Assembly (NCBI GenBank): GCA_015832175.1
Contig: WJXW01000012.1
Location: forward strand, 640,001-704,000
DNA: 64,000 bases
Source of the DNA: Paraphaeosphaeria minitans
Taxonomy: Eukaryota > Ascomycota > Dothideomycetes > Pleosporales > Didymosphaeriaceae
Direction of reading: 5' to 3'
A program made the position numbers and the translations under genes. A model generated the notes under the pieces. It did no database searches, was not told the origin of the DNA, and saw only the letters and a list, made by a program, of their open reading frames with translations. Of this stretch, positions 1-11,376 are shown in pieces (positions within the stretch are counted from its first letter, which is position 1; each line of letters starts with the position of its first letter).

Positions 1-1054
1 TGCTGCTTGCGAAATAGGCGCACCTGCCAAGGGTCTGCCAGGCGTCAAATTCTGAGGTTCATTCCTCTTGCGCAGTTGTCCAGTGCCGAATGCTGGCAAT
101 TCCACAGTGGGTGCAGCTCGCAACTCCATGTTGACATTGTAACGCGTATTCTGATAGCCTTGGCCCTGTAATCGGGGTTTATATGAATATCCAGGACCTT
201 GTCTGGGATCCTGATGATTGCGAGCAGGCCCATTGGGCATGGAGCTTCGATGTGGCGGCCTCTGACCCATCGGCTGTCCCGATGGCGGGGACATAGGTTG
301 TCTCTGCTGTTGAGATTGTGGGGGCATAGGTTGTCTCTGCTGGTATTGCGATTGTGGGGGCATGGGTTGTCTCTGTTGATACTGCAATCGCGGCAGGGGC
401 ATGGACGACCGCAAGGGCGCTCTGCCGTTATCTCGCGGTACCGCTGGGTTCATTCGCATGCGATTTGGAGGAGGCGTAGGCGGTGGTGGTGGAGGGGGTA
501 CTGGAGCCCTTGCTCGAAGCAACTGCTGCATCCTCTCCGCTTGTGACAACATTCGCTTTGGCGCGGGAGCTGGGGCTGCCTCGTCTTTGAAAATCGTCCC
601 TTCAGCATGCTGCGGCGCCCGGCTCGATGAGTTGAGATGCCTCAGCTGGGATAAGCCTGGTGATACAGCAAGAGCATCCGCGGCGGCGAGTTGGCGAGTG
701 GCGCAGAAGATGCACATGTCTCGGGTCGACGAGACCTGGCCTGGTGTTAGCAGATGATATCCGGGGAGTAGAAGACACAGCGGATGCCTACCCGTAGCAT
801 ACGCGATTTCCGCATGGTGGGCGATGTGTTGCTGTGATGGCAATCCAACAACTCAAAAAAGTCCTGAGAAGAGGACGGAGGTGAACCCGAATCTGCCCGC
901 CTTGGTCTAGCGCGATTTCACTGCGGCCCCACCCGCGTGCGTCCGAACTGACTTGCCCCATTCGCACCTTTTCATTCATCTCAGCAATTTGGTGAACAAC
1001 ACTCCAAAACGATTGCGCAGCTTTGTCTGGGGGAAATTGTACGTGCCAGCTCAT
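1..1054 (-). CDS. Gln/Pro-rich hypothetical protein, 3' end cut by the window edge
   Basis: I do not recognise this protein. Two exons can be read on the minus strand: 1054-887 and 831 down to base 1, joined by a 55-bp intron (886-832) with GT and AG ends and phase 0. The first exon, from ATG 1054, begins MSWHVQFPPDK. The second runs open to the window edge without a stop, so the C-terminus is missing. After about 110 ordinary residues comes a run of eight prolines, then a region of repeated Q-R-Q-P-M-P-P-Q-S units (roughly 3 copies, bases 290-400), then a Gly/Gln/Arg-rich tail. A short CIFCATRQLAAADALAV stretch is the only ordered-looking part and holds a C-x2-C pair. Such tails suggest low-complexity RNA-binding or scaffold proteins, but that is inference. 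Earlier exons upstream of 1054 cannot be excluded. Confidence 0.6.
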
Positions 1055-1291
1055 ACAGATTCAGCAAAGTCACTCACTGGTCTGCAAATTTCGGTCGACG
1101 GAAAGGTTCCAGGGCTAACAAATACCATAGTCTAGTGAAATGGAATGAGAAAGCCGCAATCGTGTCCAATGTCCTGCCTGGCCTCGTGTCACATGGGTAT
1201 CGCGCCGATTGAACATCCTCTTCCTTGTGTCTCCATTCATTGTAGTCCACATCTTCGGTAATATTATATCTCGGTCACCCAATATCCTCCC

Positions 1292-1738
1292 CTACTCAGC
1301 CTTGTTGAACTTCTCCTCGATTTCCTGCTTGAACCCGAGTTTCTTGTCGGATCCCTGCCTGAAAAGAAACTCCTCTTGTTCTAAGCGTAGATCCCGCGCG
1401 GCCGACCATCGGTGGTACCGTTCGCGTATGCCTCGCTTTTGGAAAACGTACACAATCCACAGAAACATAACGTAAAGGCAGAAGAGGTTCATGAGGAGCA
1501 GTATGGTGCCGATGACGATTATAACACGTGATTTCCCACTCAGGCCTGGGTCCTGGTATGGAATGTGAGAAAAACCGATGGAAGCGATGAGGGCTTGCCG
1601 TACAACTGGATCTTCTTTTTCCAGGGCTTGTTTGATAACATCGAGGACGTGTTGCCGCTGTCGCGCTTCTAGGACGGGTCCTAGGGATTGGGAGAGTGCG
1701 CCAGAGATGAAGAGCAGGAGCAGCAAGATGGAGCACAT
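1292..1738 (-). CDS. Small membrane protein with signal peptide and one membrane segment
   Basis: Not recognised. From ATG 1738 the product is 148 residues: a strongly hydrophobic leader (MCSILLLLLFISGALSQ) that looks like a cleavable signal peptide, a roughly 50-residue luminal or extracellular part, a long hydrophobic stretch at about residues 75-98 (VIIVIGTILLLMNLFCLYVM onward), and a charged C-terminal tail of about 50 residues with Arg/Glu-rich heptad-like spacing. The frame is open further upstream to 1915, but the only ATG before 1738 (at 1897) would put about 50 unremarkable residues in front of the leader, so I prefer 1738. No intron is needed. The topology fits a type I membrane protein with a cytosolic coiled tail. 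Function unknown. Confidence 0.55.
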   Translation of the reverse strand: MCSILLLLLFISGALSQSLGPVLEARQRQHVLDVIKQALEKEDPVVRQALIASIGFSHIPYQDPGLSGKSRVIIVIGTILLLMNLFCLYVMFLWIVYVFQKRGIRERYHRWSAARDLRLEQEEFLFRQGSDKKLGFKQEIEEKFNKAE

Positions 1739-2180
1739 GCTGTGGTACTGGTCAGTCTCGATTGCGACTCGATCTTTCAAGGGCCGTACCTGGAACAAGG
1801 GAAGACGCGACGGCGGGACTTGCCCGAGCGATGATGTTGTTGCAACATCCTGTGGCAATCGAAAAGATCGTAGACTGCTGCATTGGGCGTGACTCATGCG
1901 TGGACTTGTTACCAAAGAGGACGTTATGAAGAGCGCTCGTAGTAGGTTTTATCGGGCTTCTGAGGGGTGTGCCCCGGGATGTGAGGCTCTTGCCATACGG
2001 TGCACCCCACGATAGATGACGTCGCTGCGATATATGCACAGCGCCGACAGAAGGAGCGCCCATCGGCGCGATTGAAGGAAAGAAGGACGCAAAGCGTCTT
2101 GTCCCAGTGCAGAAGCGCCTATCGGTGCAAACACTACGCTAGGTGTGTTCCTATGCTGTCTCATACATCGCTCCTGGCCG

Positions 2181-2327
2181 ACTGGCCTTGGTGTTTGTTC
2201 ACTGGCGTTGGTGTCTGCTCACTGGCCTTGATGTTTGTTCACTGGCGTTGGTGTTTGCTCACTGGCGTTGGTGTTTGTTCACTGGCGTTGGTGTTTATTC
2301 ACTGGCCTTGGTGTCAGCTCACTGGCA
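2181..2327. repeat. 20-bp minisatellite, about 7.5 copies
   Basis: The word ACTGGC recurs at exactly 2181, 2201, 2221, 2241, 2261, 2281, 2301 and 2321. The unit is close to ACTGGCGTTGGTGTTTGTTC with a few substitutions per copy. Because 20 is not a multiple of 3, the open frames over it (VHWRWC-like peptides) are artefacts. Confidence 0.95.
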
Positions 2328-2399
2328 TGTCACTCGAAAGTATCTACTGTACACTGTATGATAAGAGTAGAAACCCGGATGTCCACTCATGTGTGCCTG

Positions 2400-2501
2400 G
2401 AATTCTCATATCTCAGGTACTAGTGGCCTCGAGCATGTCAAGATTGCCTGGATTTCTCAGATGTCAGGTACTAGCGGCCTCGAGCATGTCAAGATTGCCA
2501 G
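2400..2501. repeat. 51-bp tandem duplication
   Basis: Two head-to-tail copies, 2400-2450 and 2451-2501, both holding the core GGCCTCGAGCATGTCAAGAT and differing at only a handful of positions. Confidence 0.9.
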
Positions 2502-2625
2502 GTCGAATGCGTATTCTCCCCAGAGCGATGGTGATCGGCAGGGAATCTATACGAGGAACTTGGCCAAGAGTATCGGTGCCTCTCTGGAATGACAGAGAGA
2601 TGAGTACTCCAATGTAGTGCAACCC

Positions 2626-2654
2626 GACACTGACACTGACACTGACACTGACAT
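2626..2654. repeat. (GACACT)n hexanucleotide repeat
   Basis: About 4.5 perfect hexamer copies. Confidence 0.95.
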
Positions 2655-3365
2655 GTCACATTCGACATCAACATGTAATCAGTACAGACCAGAACACGAG
2701 CAGCCCTAGACGATGGCATGGTTTCGTCCGTGCAATGCCACATCAGTCGAGTGCTTTGTGCTGCCTCTACACAGTAGGTATGGCATGCACTGATGCAGAC
2801 AGCCGGCGATAAGAAAGAAATCACCATTGGCGCTCGCTCCGCTTGGTATCTAAAGCAGGCGAAGGGTGTAGCGCCCGTTTAGGCCATTCAATAGCGCAGT
2901 TGGTCGGTCCCTGGCTTGCCTGTATGGGGTAATGTACAGATGGATCTGCGAGGTGAACCGCGCCAGGGGCAACTCCAGCTGCACAAGCCGAGATGTTGCG
3001 TTTCATCGTGTTGCACGACGCTCAAGCAGGACGAGGCCTCCTGCGGCTGCGGCAGCGGCAGCTGGAGCAGCTGGAGCAGTGGAGCAGTGGTTGTGGTCTT
3101 CGTCGCGACCAAGTGCCCGGCCAGGGAATGGATCCACGGTCCTGCAGCCGTGTCCTTGAGTCGTGTCCACCTCCACGTGTGAAGATGTGCATTGTGCAGT
3201 AAGGAGCATCCTGGTTCGGTGCACCGTCCGGCATGGCAAACCAGCAGTCAAAATCCATCAAGGGCGCCATAATGGACGCGCCCTCGTCGCGTTGGCTTCC
3301 GTGACAACTTACCTTGTGCTGCTCTCTTGCATCCGTCCTGCTGCAGCTGCCGGCTCGCCGCTGCC

Positions 3366-3395
3366 GTGTCGTGTCGTGTCGTGTAGTGTCGTGTC
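3366..3395. repeat. (GTGTC)n pentanucleotide repeat
   Basis: Six pentamers, one of them GTGTA, in the upstream region of the Sec7-domain gene. Confidence 0.9.
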
Positions 3396-3862
3396 CGCGC
3401 CAATTCACACCCCCCTGACAGCGGAAGACACACCAAACAGCCGCGACGGCGCTATCTGCAGGAGCAAGTTGCGACCCGCAATCGTACGTCGTGCGTCTTC
3501 CGTCGTGCGTCTTGCGTCTTGCGGGCTCTGTCCGTCGTGTCACGCCCCGCCGTCTGCTCGAAACTACATCTGACGTCCAGCGTCCACCAGCCCTGGCCTG
3601 TCTCCCCGAGCGACTGCCCGCGACGAAAGCAGCCGTGACGCTGCGGCTACCCGGCATCGAACCTGCTCCTCTCCGCTGCGCATCGAGCGCCCGACCGCAC
3701 AGCTTGGCCCAGCTTTTTGGATCGTCTGCTCGGATTGCCCTTGGTGTGTTCGAATTGCCCTTTTCGAGCCTTTGCTTTCCGGACCGCGTCGGAGCATGCA
3801 AGCTGGCGGACGCCCATCACCGACTATACAACTCCGGACCCTAGGCCTAGGGCGCAGCGGCG

Positions 3863-6800
3863 ATGGCGCACTTGAGTAGCAGAGACAGAGCGAGGAACGG
3901 CTCGCGGCCATCCACACCTCCGGGTCCGTCAAGGACACATGGCTCAGGCGCCGGAATGCGCGCGCTGGATACTCGCCCCAAGCAACCCGAGACCTTCTTC
4001 GACGACGAGACCCCGGTCGACAACATGCGCAGTGGGGGCAGCCAGCGGGATGCCCTGAGGGATTCGCACGACCTGTCGTTTGCCGATCGCACAAGGGATT
4101 CTGTCGTGGACAACATGCTCATGTCGCTCGACCAGCTTCCTCTGTCCTCCTACCCAGCAGCGCTGTACTCCACGAGCAATCTCGACGACGACCAGCTATT
4201 CTTCACAGACAATTCATATGCCTCGCCCAAGGCCCCGCGCGCCCGCGGTCATACGTACGCCTCGTCACAATCTTCCGATTACGACCTGCATGCCGATGAT
4301 TCGGCGTCTCGATTCGGCCCACACCACGCACGCGGACGGCGAAGCAATAGCAGCAACAACATTGCTAACGCAATGAGCCGACGCGAGAGTTTGAGAGGAG
4401 CTTGGGCTGATCCCCGGCAAGCAAACGAGCAAGTGCAACAGGAAGTCCACATGAGAGGCGGGAAGGGCAGCAAGAGTAGTATGGGTTCGAGCGTTGACTT
4501 TGGGAAGACGGGCATGGGATCACAACGTCTTGGCCTGGGGCGGCGATCCATTAGTTTCGACCATGGAAACCTGGGCTCAAAGGCATTGTCAGTGAAGACA
4601 GAAAGGAGCCGACCGACGTATTCTGGGTACCAACCCGATTACGAGGCAGCACCCCAGCCCACGATTCCTGCTGGGCCTCGAAGAGCCCAGGAGCCACAAT
4701 CGCCCTACGCGGCGCAGCCATCGTTTGCACCGGCTTCGGGTCCGGCGCCGCGCCGAAAGAATAGCGTTCGGTCGGCCGCGAGCTACAGAACTCTTCGCAA
4801 AAACAAGAGCCACCAAGAACCAAACATGCGGCTCCAGGCTCAAGAATTTGTCAACGCTGCCAATCTGAGAGATCTCCCACCGATACCGACGTACCACGAC
4901 CCGCCCGCACCCTCGCCGAACGTGGCTACACGGAAGCACCCGCTCGTGCCTCTTGGGCCCGTTGCCGTGCCGAAAGAGAAACCTGGTTTCTTCCGCCGTG
5001 TTTTTGGTAGCGCATTGCCAAAGTCGGCGCCTCAGATCTCCAACGCGTCTGCTAGTTCTCACGTTTCCAACATGACCACCCCGCCGGCTCCAGCAACCAA
5101 CCGACCGACTGACGTCGACTCTATGTATTCTAATGGTCGGCCTCGCACCACACCACATGGGTCAAACCACATCGCTTCACAGTTGAAATCGGCTGCCCCA
5201 AGGCCACCACAAACGGCTAGCTCAGCACAAACGCAGACGACGCAACCATCACAGCCAACTCTGGCGAAAAAACACTCGTCTTTCTTTAGGCGGAGGAAGA
5301 AGTCCGTGACCGAGGCCCCGCAACAGCCTCCATTGCCGGTGCAGTTCCAACCCCCACAGAAGCTTGAGGATGTCCAGCCGGAGCCGAGTCCTGGCATCAG
5401 TAGCCTGCGCCAGGTTATGAACCCGTATCTGGGCGACATTCCGAGTCCAGTTAAGCAACAACAAAACGCCCGGGAGCTCTCGCCGGAGCCCGAGGACGTG
5501 GTCGAGTCACGGCGCCCGAATGGCTTCTCACCTGGATACAAGCCGCACAAGGATGCAACTGTGCGAAGCGTCAAGCCAGGATCACGCGACACTAACCCAT
5601 CGCCACCATCATCGCGGCAGGAGCTGTTCAAAGAGCAACTCATGGCAGAGCATGCGGCCAGTTCAAGCAGCCCGAAACTCAAACTGAAGTGGAAGGGCCG
5701 CAAGCCAAAGGCCGCTACCACGCACGAGGATACTTTCTTTGCCGATAGCAGCAGCTGCAACGAGGACGGCAGTGGTCGTGCAACACCATCAGGCGAACTC
5801 GGCGCATTTAGCGATGCAGATGAAACGCCGAGGCCCGCGAGCAGCCCCACTGCAGCTGGGTTTCCACTGCCGCCCGGTGTTGGAGTGCGGAAGAGCGCCA
5901 GCGAGAAGAAGCGCAACAAGCTGTCCAAACCCGAGGGGGGTGGTTTCAGTGCATCAGCACCATCCCGGTCCACTTCTGAGGCCGAGGTGGAGGATGGGTG
6001 GATTCTCACCGCTGCCGGTAGCCAGGAAAAGCACGCGCCTTCGCGAAAGACGAGCGCAAATGGGCCACGGCGTCTGTGGCTTGAGCCCACGTCGTCGGAG
6101 GAGAGGCTGGCTGGTAACGATGATGCCGAAGACCTGACGCTTCCCATGGAAGGCGCACGCTCGGCACAAGAACCGTTTGAGAAGGAACTGCCTGTCCCCC
6201 CACCGCAAAGCGCTCCAGCATCTGCTGACGACGTCGTTCAATCGAATCCAAGCCTTCCTACTCTGCACATACCGACACAAGAGTCCGACACTATGCCCGC
6301 CATCGTTGAGCATGGCGTTCAGGACGCTGAGCCCAGCGATGCGGACCGCGAACGCGCATTCCGAATCTTCAGTGGCGACGACCCATCCGTGCGAAAAGGC
6401 ACGGCAGCTGCCGACCTGGGCGACATCACGGCAGCTAGCACACGTATACGGAAGGCGTTCATGGCGCTGTTCGACTGGACTGGCTTCAACATACTCGGTG
6501 CCATGCGAGATCTCTGCGGGAAGGTCGTCTTGAAGGCCGAGACCCAGCAGATTGACCGGATCCTCATGAGCCTGTCGGAGCGTTGGTGCGAATGCAATCC
6601 CAGCCACGGCTTCAAGGCAGCCGATGTTGTGCACACGATCTGCTATTCGATCCTCTTGCTCAACACCGACTTGCATGTTGCTGACATTGAATCAAGAATG
6701 ACCCGAAGCCAGTTCGTTAAGAATACACTGCCCACCGTCGTCCGCGTCTGCAGAGACGCACTGAAGGACGCACACGACGCAACTCTCCGACCTCAGTCGA

Positions 6801-8681
6801 CTCAGTTCAGGAGAGGGTCTCTGCCTTGGAACAACACCTACAACAACGACAGGTCAGAGCCCAGCTCCCCGGCTGCTGAGGATGCAGCCTTTCCTGCAGA
6901 TGTCGCCGATGAGCCCATCGAGAATAGGAGAGCTCGAAGCCGTCTCTCGCTCCGTCCTCCTTACCGCAGCGGCTCAGAAGGCCTGTTGATTGATTCTGGT
7001 GTTTCTGAGGGTGAACTTCTGGTCGGCTCTCCATACAATGGGCCGATGAAGGGATGGGAGTTGCACCTCGAAACCGTGCTCAAGGAGTTCTACGATTCCA
7101 TTCGCAAGCAGCGGCTGCCTTTGCATGGAGTCTCAGCGCTACAGGTCCACGAACAACCATCAACAAACAACCTTTCGGTCAGTGGAATACTTCGCCGCAC
7201 ACCAAGCGTTCTGAGCAAAGCTCCTTCCGACAACATGAGCTACCGTGGGCGATCGCAGACCGATTTCCGCAGCATGGGAAAGAGCTGGAACTCCAAGAAC
7301 CGTTCGCGACCGCGTCTATATCCAACATCGACTGTTGCTTCCAGCCGCACAAGTCTGGACGACCAATCCGTTTGGAGCCCAGCAGGTTCAAGTACATGGA
7401 GCAGATACTCGCACGGAAAGACCCAGACGTCCATGTCAATGGAGTCGCTTGGCTCACACTTTGCGCACGGCGACTATCAGCAGGCTATTGGCTTTGCCAA
7501 CGCGCTCTCGCAGGCCATCATCCGCGAGGAAGGGATGACGATAGCTAGCGATGAAGAGTTCACCCGCGTGGCACCGCTTCTCGAAGATGAGACCCTGGAA
7601 CTTACCGGCGCACCATGGGCCAAGGAAGGTATACTGAAGCATAAGCACCATCTTGAAGCATTGGACAAAAAAGCGAAAGATCGGACATGGAACGAGTGCT
7701 TCGCTGTCATCGAAAAGGGCTACGTGCGACTCTTCTCCTTCAACATGAACGCGAAGTCGATGCGGTCAAAGAAGTCACGGCCCTCGGCTGGTGGTGTTGT
7801 TGGTGGTGGAAACTGGATGGACAATGCCGAGGCTCTTGACAGCTTCCTATTGCGACAGACCATTGCCAGTGCCCTTCCCCCACCAGGCTACTCAAAGTCT
7901 CGGCCGCATGTCTGGGCTTTATCTCTTCCGACTGGAGCCGTGCACTTATTCCAAGTCGGTACGCCCGACATTGTTCGAGAATTTGTGTCCACTGCCAATT
8001 ATTGGTCTGCCAGGTTGTCCAAGGAACCATTGATGGGAGGAATCAGCAACATCGAGTATGGTTGGGGCGAAAACGTCATCAATACGGCCTTGATACGCCC
8101 GGAGAGCACGGCATCGACTCACGGCCACGTACCTCGCCCTAGTATGGCGAGCTCAATGCGGAGTTCCATGGACCATGCTTCAGGAACAATCAAAGCTCGC
8201 CTGCCCGGTGACAAGGTCGCTCTCAATGACTGGAGCCCGCCAACCTCGAGCATGATGGCCAGCAACCTGATGGAAGTGGACCAGCTCCGGGCGTTGACCG
8301 ACTACGTGAAGAACATTGAAGACGAGTTGGCTCGCCACAATGAAATGAGAGCGCCTATGCTTATTGCAGTGAGTGCCTTCGGGAGCCTTGCATCGATCCC
8401 GCTGACACGAACAGTTTTCTCCACGCCATCCCAACGCTGCGAAGGCAATGGCCAACTGGGAACGCAAATCGTCTTATTTACTACGGGAAATCGTCAAATT
8501 CCGCACGTACATCGACTCGCTTGCAGCTGCACAAACTCTGAAGAAGAGGATATACGCAGAACGCGAGGCAAGCGAGGAACAAGCTGACGATGGTGTCGAC
8601 GATGAGAACATGGCGTCGCCGACCAAAGACAAAGATGGTGCGAGCGAGGCCCTCCAAGCTTCCGAGCCCATTTCGACCTGA
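3863..8681 (+). CDS. Sec7-PH domain Arf guanine-nucleotide exchange factor
   Basis: Predicted to load GTP onto Arf GTPases at Golgi or endosomal membranes; the architecture matches the fungal Syt1-like group. Two exons, 3863-8368 and 8415-8681, flank a 46-bp phase-0 intron (GTGAGT...ACAG), giving about 1590 residues. Residues 1-820 are a disordered Ser/Pro/Arg-rich region. The Sec7 domain spans about 825-985: the catalytic glutamate finger is the E in KAETQQIDRIL (about Glu893), and the second signature is ILLLNTDLH (about 930). A PH domain spans about 1248-1390 (start GAPWAKEGILKHKHH). A coiled segment follows (DQLRALTDYVKNIEDELARH) and continues across the intron as NWERKSSYLLREIVKFRTYI, which is what identifies the splice; unspliced, the frame ends in nonsense at 8587. 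The finger motif has KAET where most Sec7 proteins have PGEA. Start: first ATG of the long frame. Confidence 0.9.
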
Positions 8682-9241
8682 AGTCTCTCCCTTTCGTAAC
8701 CTTCAGACCCTGTATTTACTGACGAGCGATGTTTGATTTGGACAGGGCTCACACCTCTTCGGCGTACGATGCGGCGGCTGAAGAAGCTTCATTCGTCTCG
8801 GCCAAAACTGAGGGAAAGGGATAGGCCCAACTCGACTGCTTGATCTTATACCCCCTTGTCATCTCGACGTTCCGCTTCGCTTTCGGCTCCTTCGCGGCCA
8901 GAAGATTTATTGTTTTCATCTTCACAGCATAGCATTGCGATGTTTATTTCTGGTCCCATGGGATGGTGGGATGACGATTGAATGTATTTTACGCCTGAGT
9001 GTCTCTACATGTACGCTGGCACGTTTTTTTTTTCTTTCTTTCTTCTTATTTTTCCTTTCTTCTTCTCTCTTCTTCTCTCTTGTTTTACGTTGGAGTACAA
9101 GGTACACGTTTAGCGGCATCTGTGCGGCGTAGTGTAGTGACGGGGTCGGGCTGGAAGGAGAGGCAGAGTGCAACATATACCCATCTGCTGAATGAAGAAT
9201 GACGTTGTCGAGGTATTTCATCCGCGTACGGAATCTCTTGC

Positions 9242-9243
<2 letters not shown>

Positions 9244-9290
<47 letters not shown>
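9244..9290. repeat. (CTTG)n tetranucleotide repeat
   Basis: About 11 to 12 perfect CTTG copies, 50 bases before the GAA tract. Confidence 0.97.
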
Positions 9291-9341
9291 CTGGTTTCAC
9301 ACGGCAGATCCGACCCACTCCCACGTGGAGAGGAGAGGAAA

Positions 9342-9453
9342 AGAAGAAGAAGAAGAAGAAGAAGAAGAAGAAGAAGAAGAAGAAGAAGAAGAAGAAGAAG
9401 AAGAAGAAGAAGAAGAAGAAGAAGAAGAAGAAGAAGAAGAAGAAGAAGAAGAA
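9342..9453. repeat. Long (GAA)n microsatellite, about 37 copies
   Basis: An uninterrupted purine tract of GAA triplets, about 112 bp, with pyrimidine-only complement. GAA/TTC tracts of this length are known to form intramolecular triplex DNA and to be length-unstable. All open frames crossing it are artefacts. Confidence 0.98.
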
Positions 9454-9901
9454 AAATTCTTGTTGTCGTTCAGCTTCGGTCAGACGATGCAGGTATCTAC
9501 ATGTGCCGAGTGGGCATGCTACTAGGTCTATAAAGGAATCTGTACGGTAGGTACGCAAGACGTGCATGCACTGGGCAATCAGCTCTTTGCGTTGCAATTG
9601 CAATGGCTGGCCATGATGTGGGGGGGGGCAGGGAGGGTTGTACGGTACCTACGATGGGTAGACTACCTAGGTAGGCACGATTGTTCAATGAGGCAGGGGC
9701 GCATTGACACTCGGTCTTGCCCGTTCGCTTAACGCAAGCCACCGGGGTCCCACTGCGGCGGGTCTGGATGCTGGGTACGGGGAGGGCCTAGCCGTAAAGG
9801 GTAGGGCGTGGAGGGTAGGCGGGTCTAGCCGAAGAGGGCAGGGCGTACCTAGAGGATAGGAGGGTCTAACCGTAGAGGACGGGCCGGCATGGGCCCGGGG
9901 A

Positions 9902-9967
9902 GGGACTGCGCGAGGGTCTGGGAGGGACTGCGCGAGGGTCTGGGAGGGACTGCGCGAGGGTCTGGGA
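9902..9967. repeat. 22-bp G-rich tandem repeat, three copies
   Basis: Copies of GGGACTGCGCGAGGGTCTGG plus two bases start at 9902, 9924 and 9946 and are essentially identical. The 130 bases before it hold a degenerate G-rich series with recurring GGGTCTA and GAGGGTAGG words. Confidence 0.95.
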
Positions 9968-10659
9968 TGCCAGGTGCAGACGGCATTGTGAGCGCTACGG
10001 CAAATCCAGGTAGGTACTAAAGGTTCTTTGCGGCCAAAGACCAAGCCTTTGAAGACAGCAGAGGCGGGCCGTGGTGGTTGGTGACGGATTGGGCACACAC
10101 ACCAAGTTGAAGGCCTCACCGAGCAAGGGTCGGCATGCCCGCGAGTAGCTACGAAATGTTCTCGCATAGATAGGTACCGTACCTATCCGCGTGCTCGGTC
10201 GGCGAGGCTTTGCTCCTCTTTCCGAGCACGCTCATGCACGACAGCGCAGATGGTGGGTTTTCCCATGCTGATTCGCCAGCGGGCCCGGGTCTGTAGATTC
10301 GGAGCGGTAAGAAGATTACTTCGGGCATGGAATCAGGCCAAGGAGGGCCGGACCGTCGACGTGTGTTTGGTGGAAATGAGCGTGGGTGCATGTTTTTGGC
10401 GGTGGGTCTGCATGATACGACGAAAGGGGCGAGGGTACCTACACAGTAGGTAGGGCACAGAATGCGTGTGGGCGGACGGCGGCTTGGGTTGTCGTGGCTC
10501 GAGTGAGGGCAAGGGTCTCTCGTGGCTTTTAGGGGTAGCCGGTGCATGCATCACCTTCAGAAGGGTGGTGCAACGGCTGCGACGGTTGCTATACATGTCC
10601 TTTGAAAGGGCACTTCACCGTAAGGGTCTCTATACAGGGAAACACCAACGACCTCGACA

Positions 10660-10915
10660 GTACACGGTAGCTCCAAGTTACCTCGACAGTACGGTACGGT
10701 ACACAGTAGCCAACTATATCCACCTCGACAGTACACAGTAGCCAACTATATCCACCTCGACAGTGCACAGTAGCCAAGTATATCCACCTCGAACACCAGT
10801 ACGGTGCACAGTAGCTACCTATATCCACCTCGCACACCAGTACGGTGCACAGTAGCTACCTATTTCCACCTCAGACACTAATAGCAACCATATCCACCTC
10901 AGACACTAGCAACTA
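10660..10915. repeat. Minisatellite with 32-bp then 41-bp period
   Basis: CACAGTAGC recurs at 10702, 10734, 10766, 10807 and 10848, so the period changes from 32 to 41 when a 9-bp insert appears in the unit. Core: ATATCCACCTCGACAGTACA. Flanking partial copies extend it both ways. Confidence 0.92.
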
Positions 10916-11376
10916 ACACGTACCTACCCGCCGCTCGCTCAGGAACAACCCCACAGAGTCCTGCCCCTTAAAGCCCACTCTTATTGCCCACTGCCCGCTT
11001 CCCCTTCACAGGCGATCTTCACTCAGACACGCTCACCCCTGCGGCGCCTCAGCCTTGTCAAGCCTTGTGGCCAATCGCGACGCACCAGCACCCGACCCCG
11101 CCATCTTGTCCGTCTACAGCGAAATCGTCGAGCCACTCGGCCGCCCGTCAGCCGCACAGCTTCTCACTCACGTCCTCCTCTGTGCGTCTTTGGCCTCATC
11201 TCTCGCGCGACCCGCGTCCCTGTTTTGTCAACCCTCGCAGAGTTCAGCGCGCTTCATCCCACGACAGCTCCTCGCCCCTCGAGCTCCATTCCCGACCTCG
11301 GCAGCCCCCCTCCCGTTCCGACAACCCCCAGACGCCCCGCGACACACCAGCCACACCGCCGCGACGCCCAACAACC

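Larger units (their letters stand above)
1916..3862. other. Intergenic region rich in short tandem repeats
   Basis: No convincing gene. It holds the tandem arrays listed separately (2181-2327, 2400-2501, 2626-2654, 3366-3395). Open frames across it on both strands are low-complexity and rotate frame with the repeats. The last 300 bases before 3863 are C/T-rich and are probably the promoter and 5' leader of the Sec7-domain gene. Confidence 0.6.
8682..11376. other. 2.7-kb repeat-dense intergenic region
   Basis: No gene supported. It holds a polypyrimidine stretch (about 9025-9080), the CTTG, GAA, 22-bp and 32/41-bp arrays listed separately, and several TAGGTA/GGTACC palindromic words (for example around 9661-9675, 10170-10185 and 10430-10452). 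Open frames here encode only homopolymers (poly-Lys, poly-Glu, poly-Arg, poly-Phe). The last 400 bases are CT/CA-rich and probably the metacaspase promoter and leader. Confidence 0.7.

Noticed and set aside
2000..2617. 205-codon plus-strand frame with VHWRWC-like repeats
   Set aside because: Follows a 20-bp minisatellite in rotating frames; not a protein repeat.
3022..3801. 259-codon minus-strand open frame upstream of the Sec7 gene
   Set aside because: Arg/Cys/Thr-rich, crosses the GTGTC repeat and has no family resemblance; more likely promoter and leader DNA.
5059..6147. 362-codon antisense open frame
   Set aside because: Lies wholly inside the disordered part of the Sec7-PH gene; a composition shadow with no domain.
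9085..9603. Open frames of poly-Phe, poly-Lys, poly-Glu and poly-Arg around 9.1-9.6 kb
   Set aside because: They are the six frames of the GAA/TTC microsatellite and have no flanking coding sequence.
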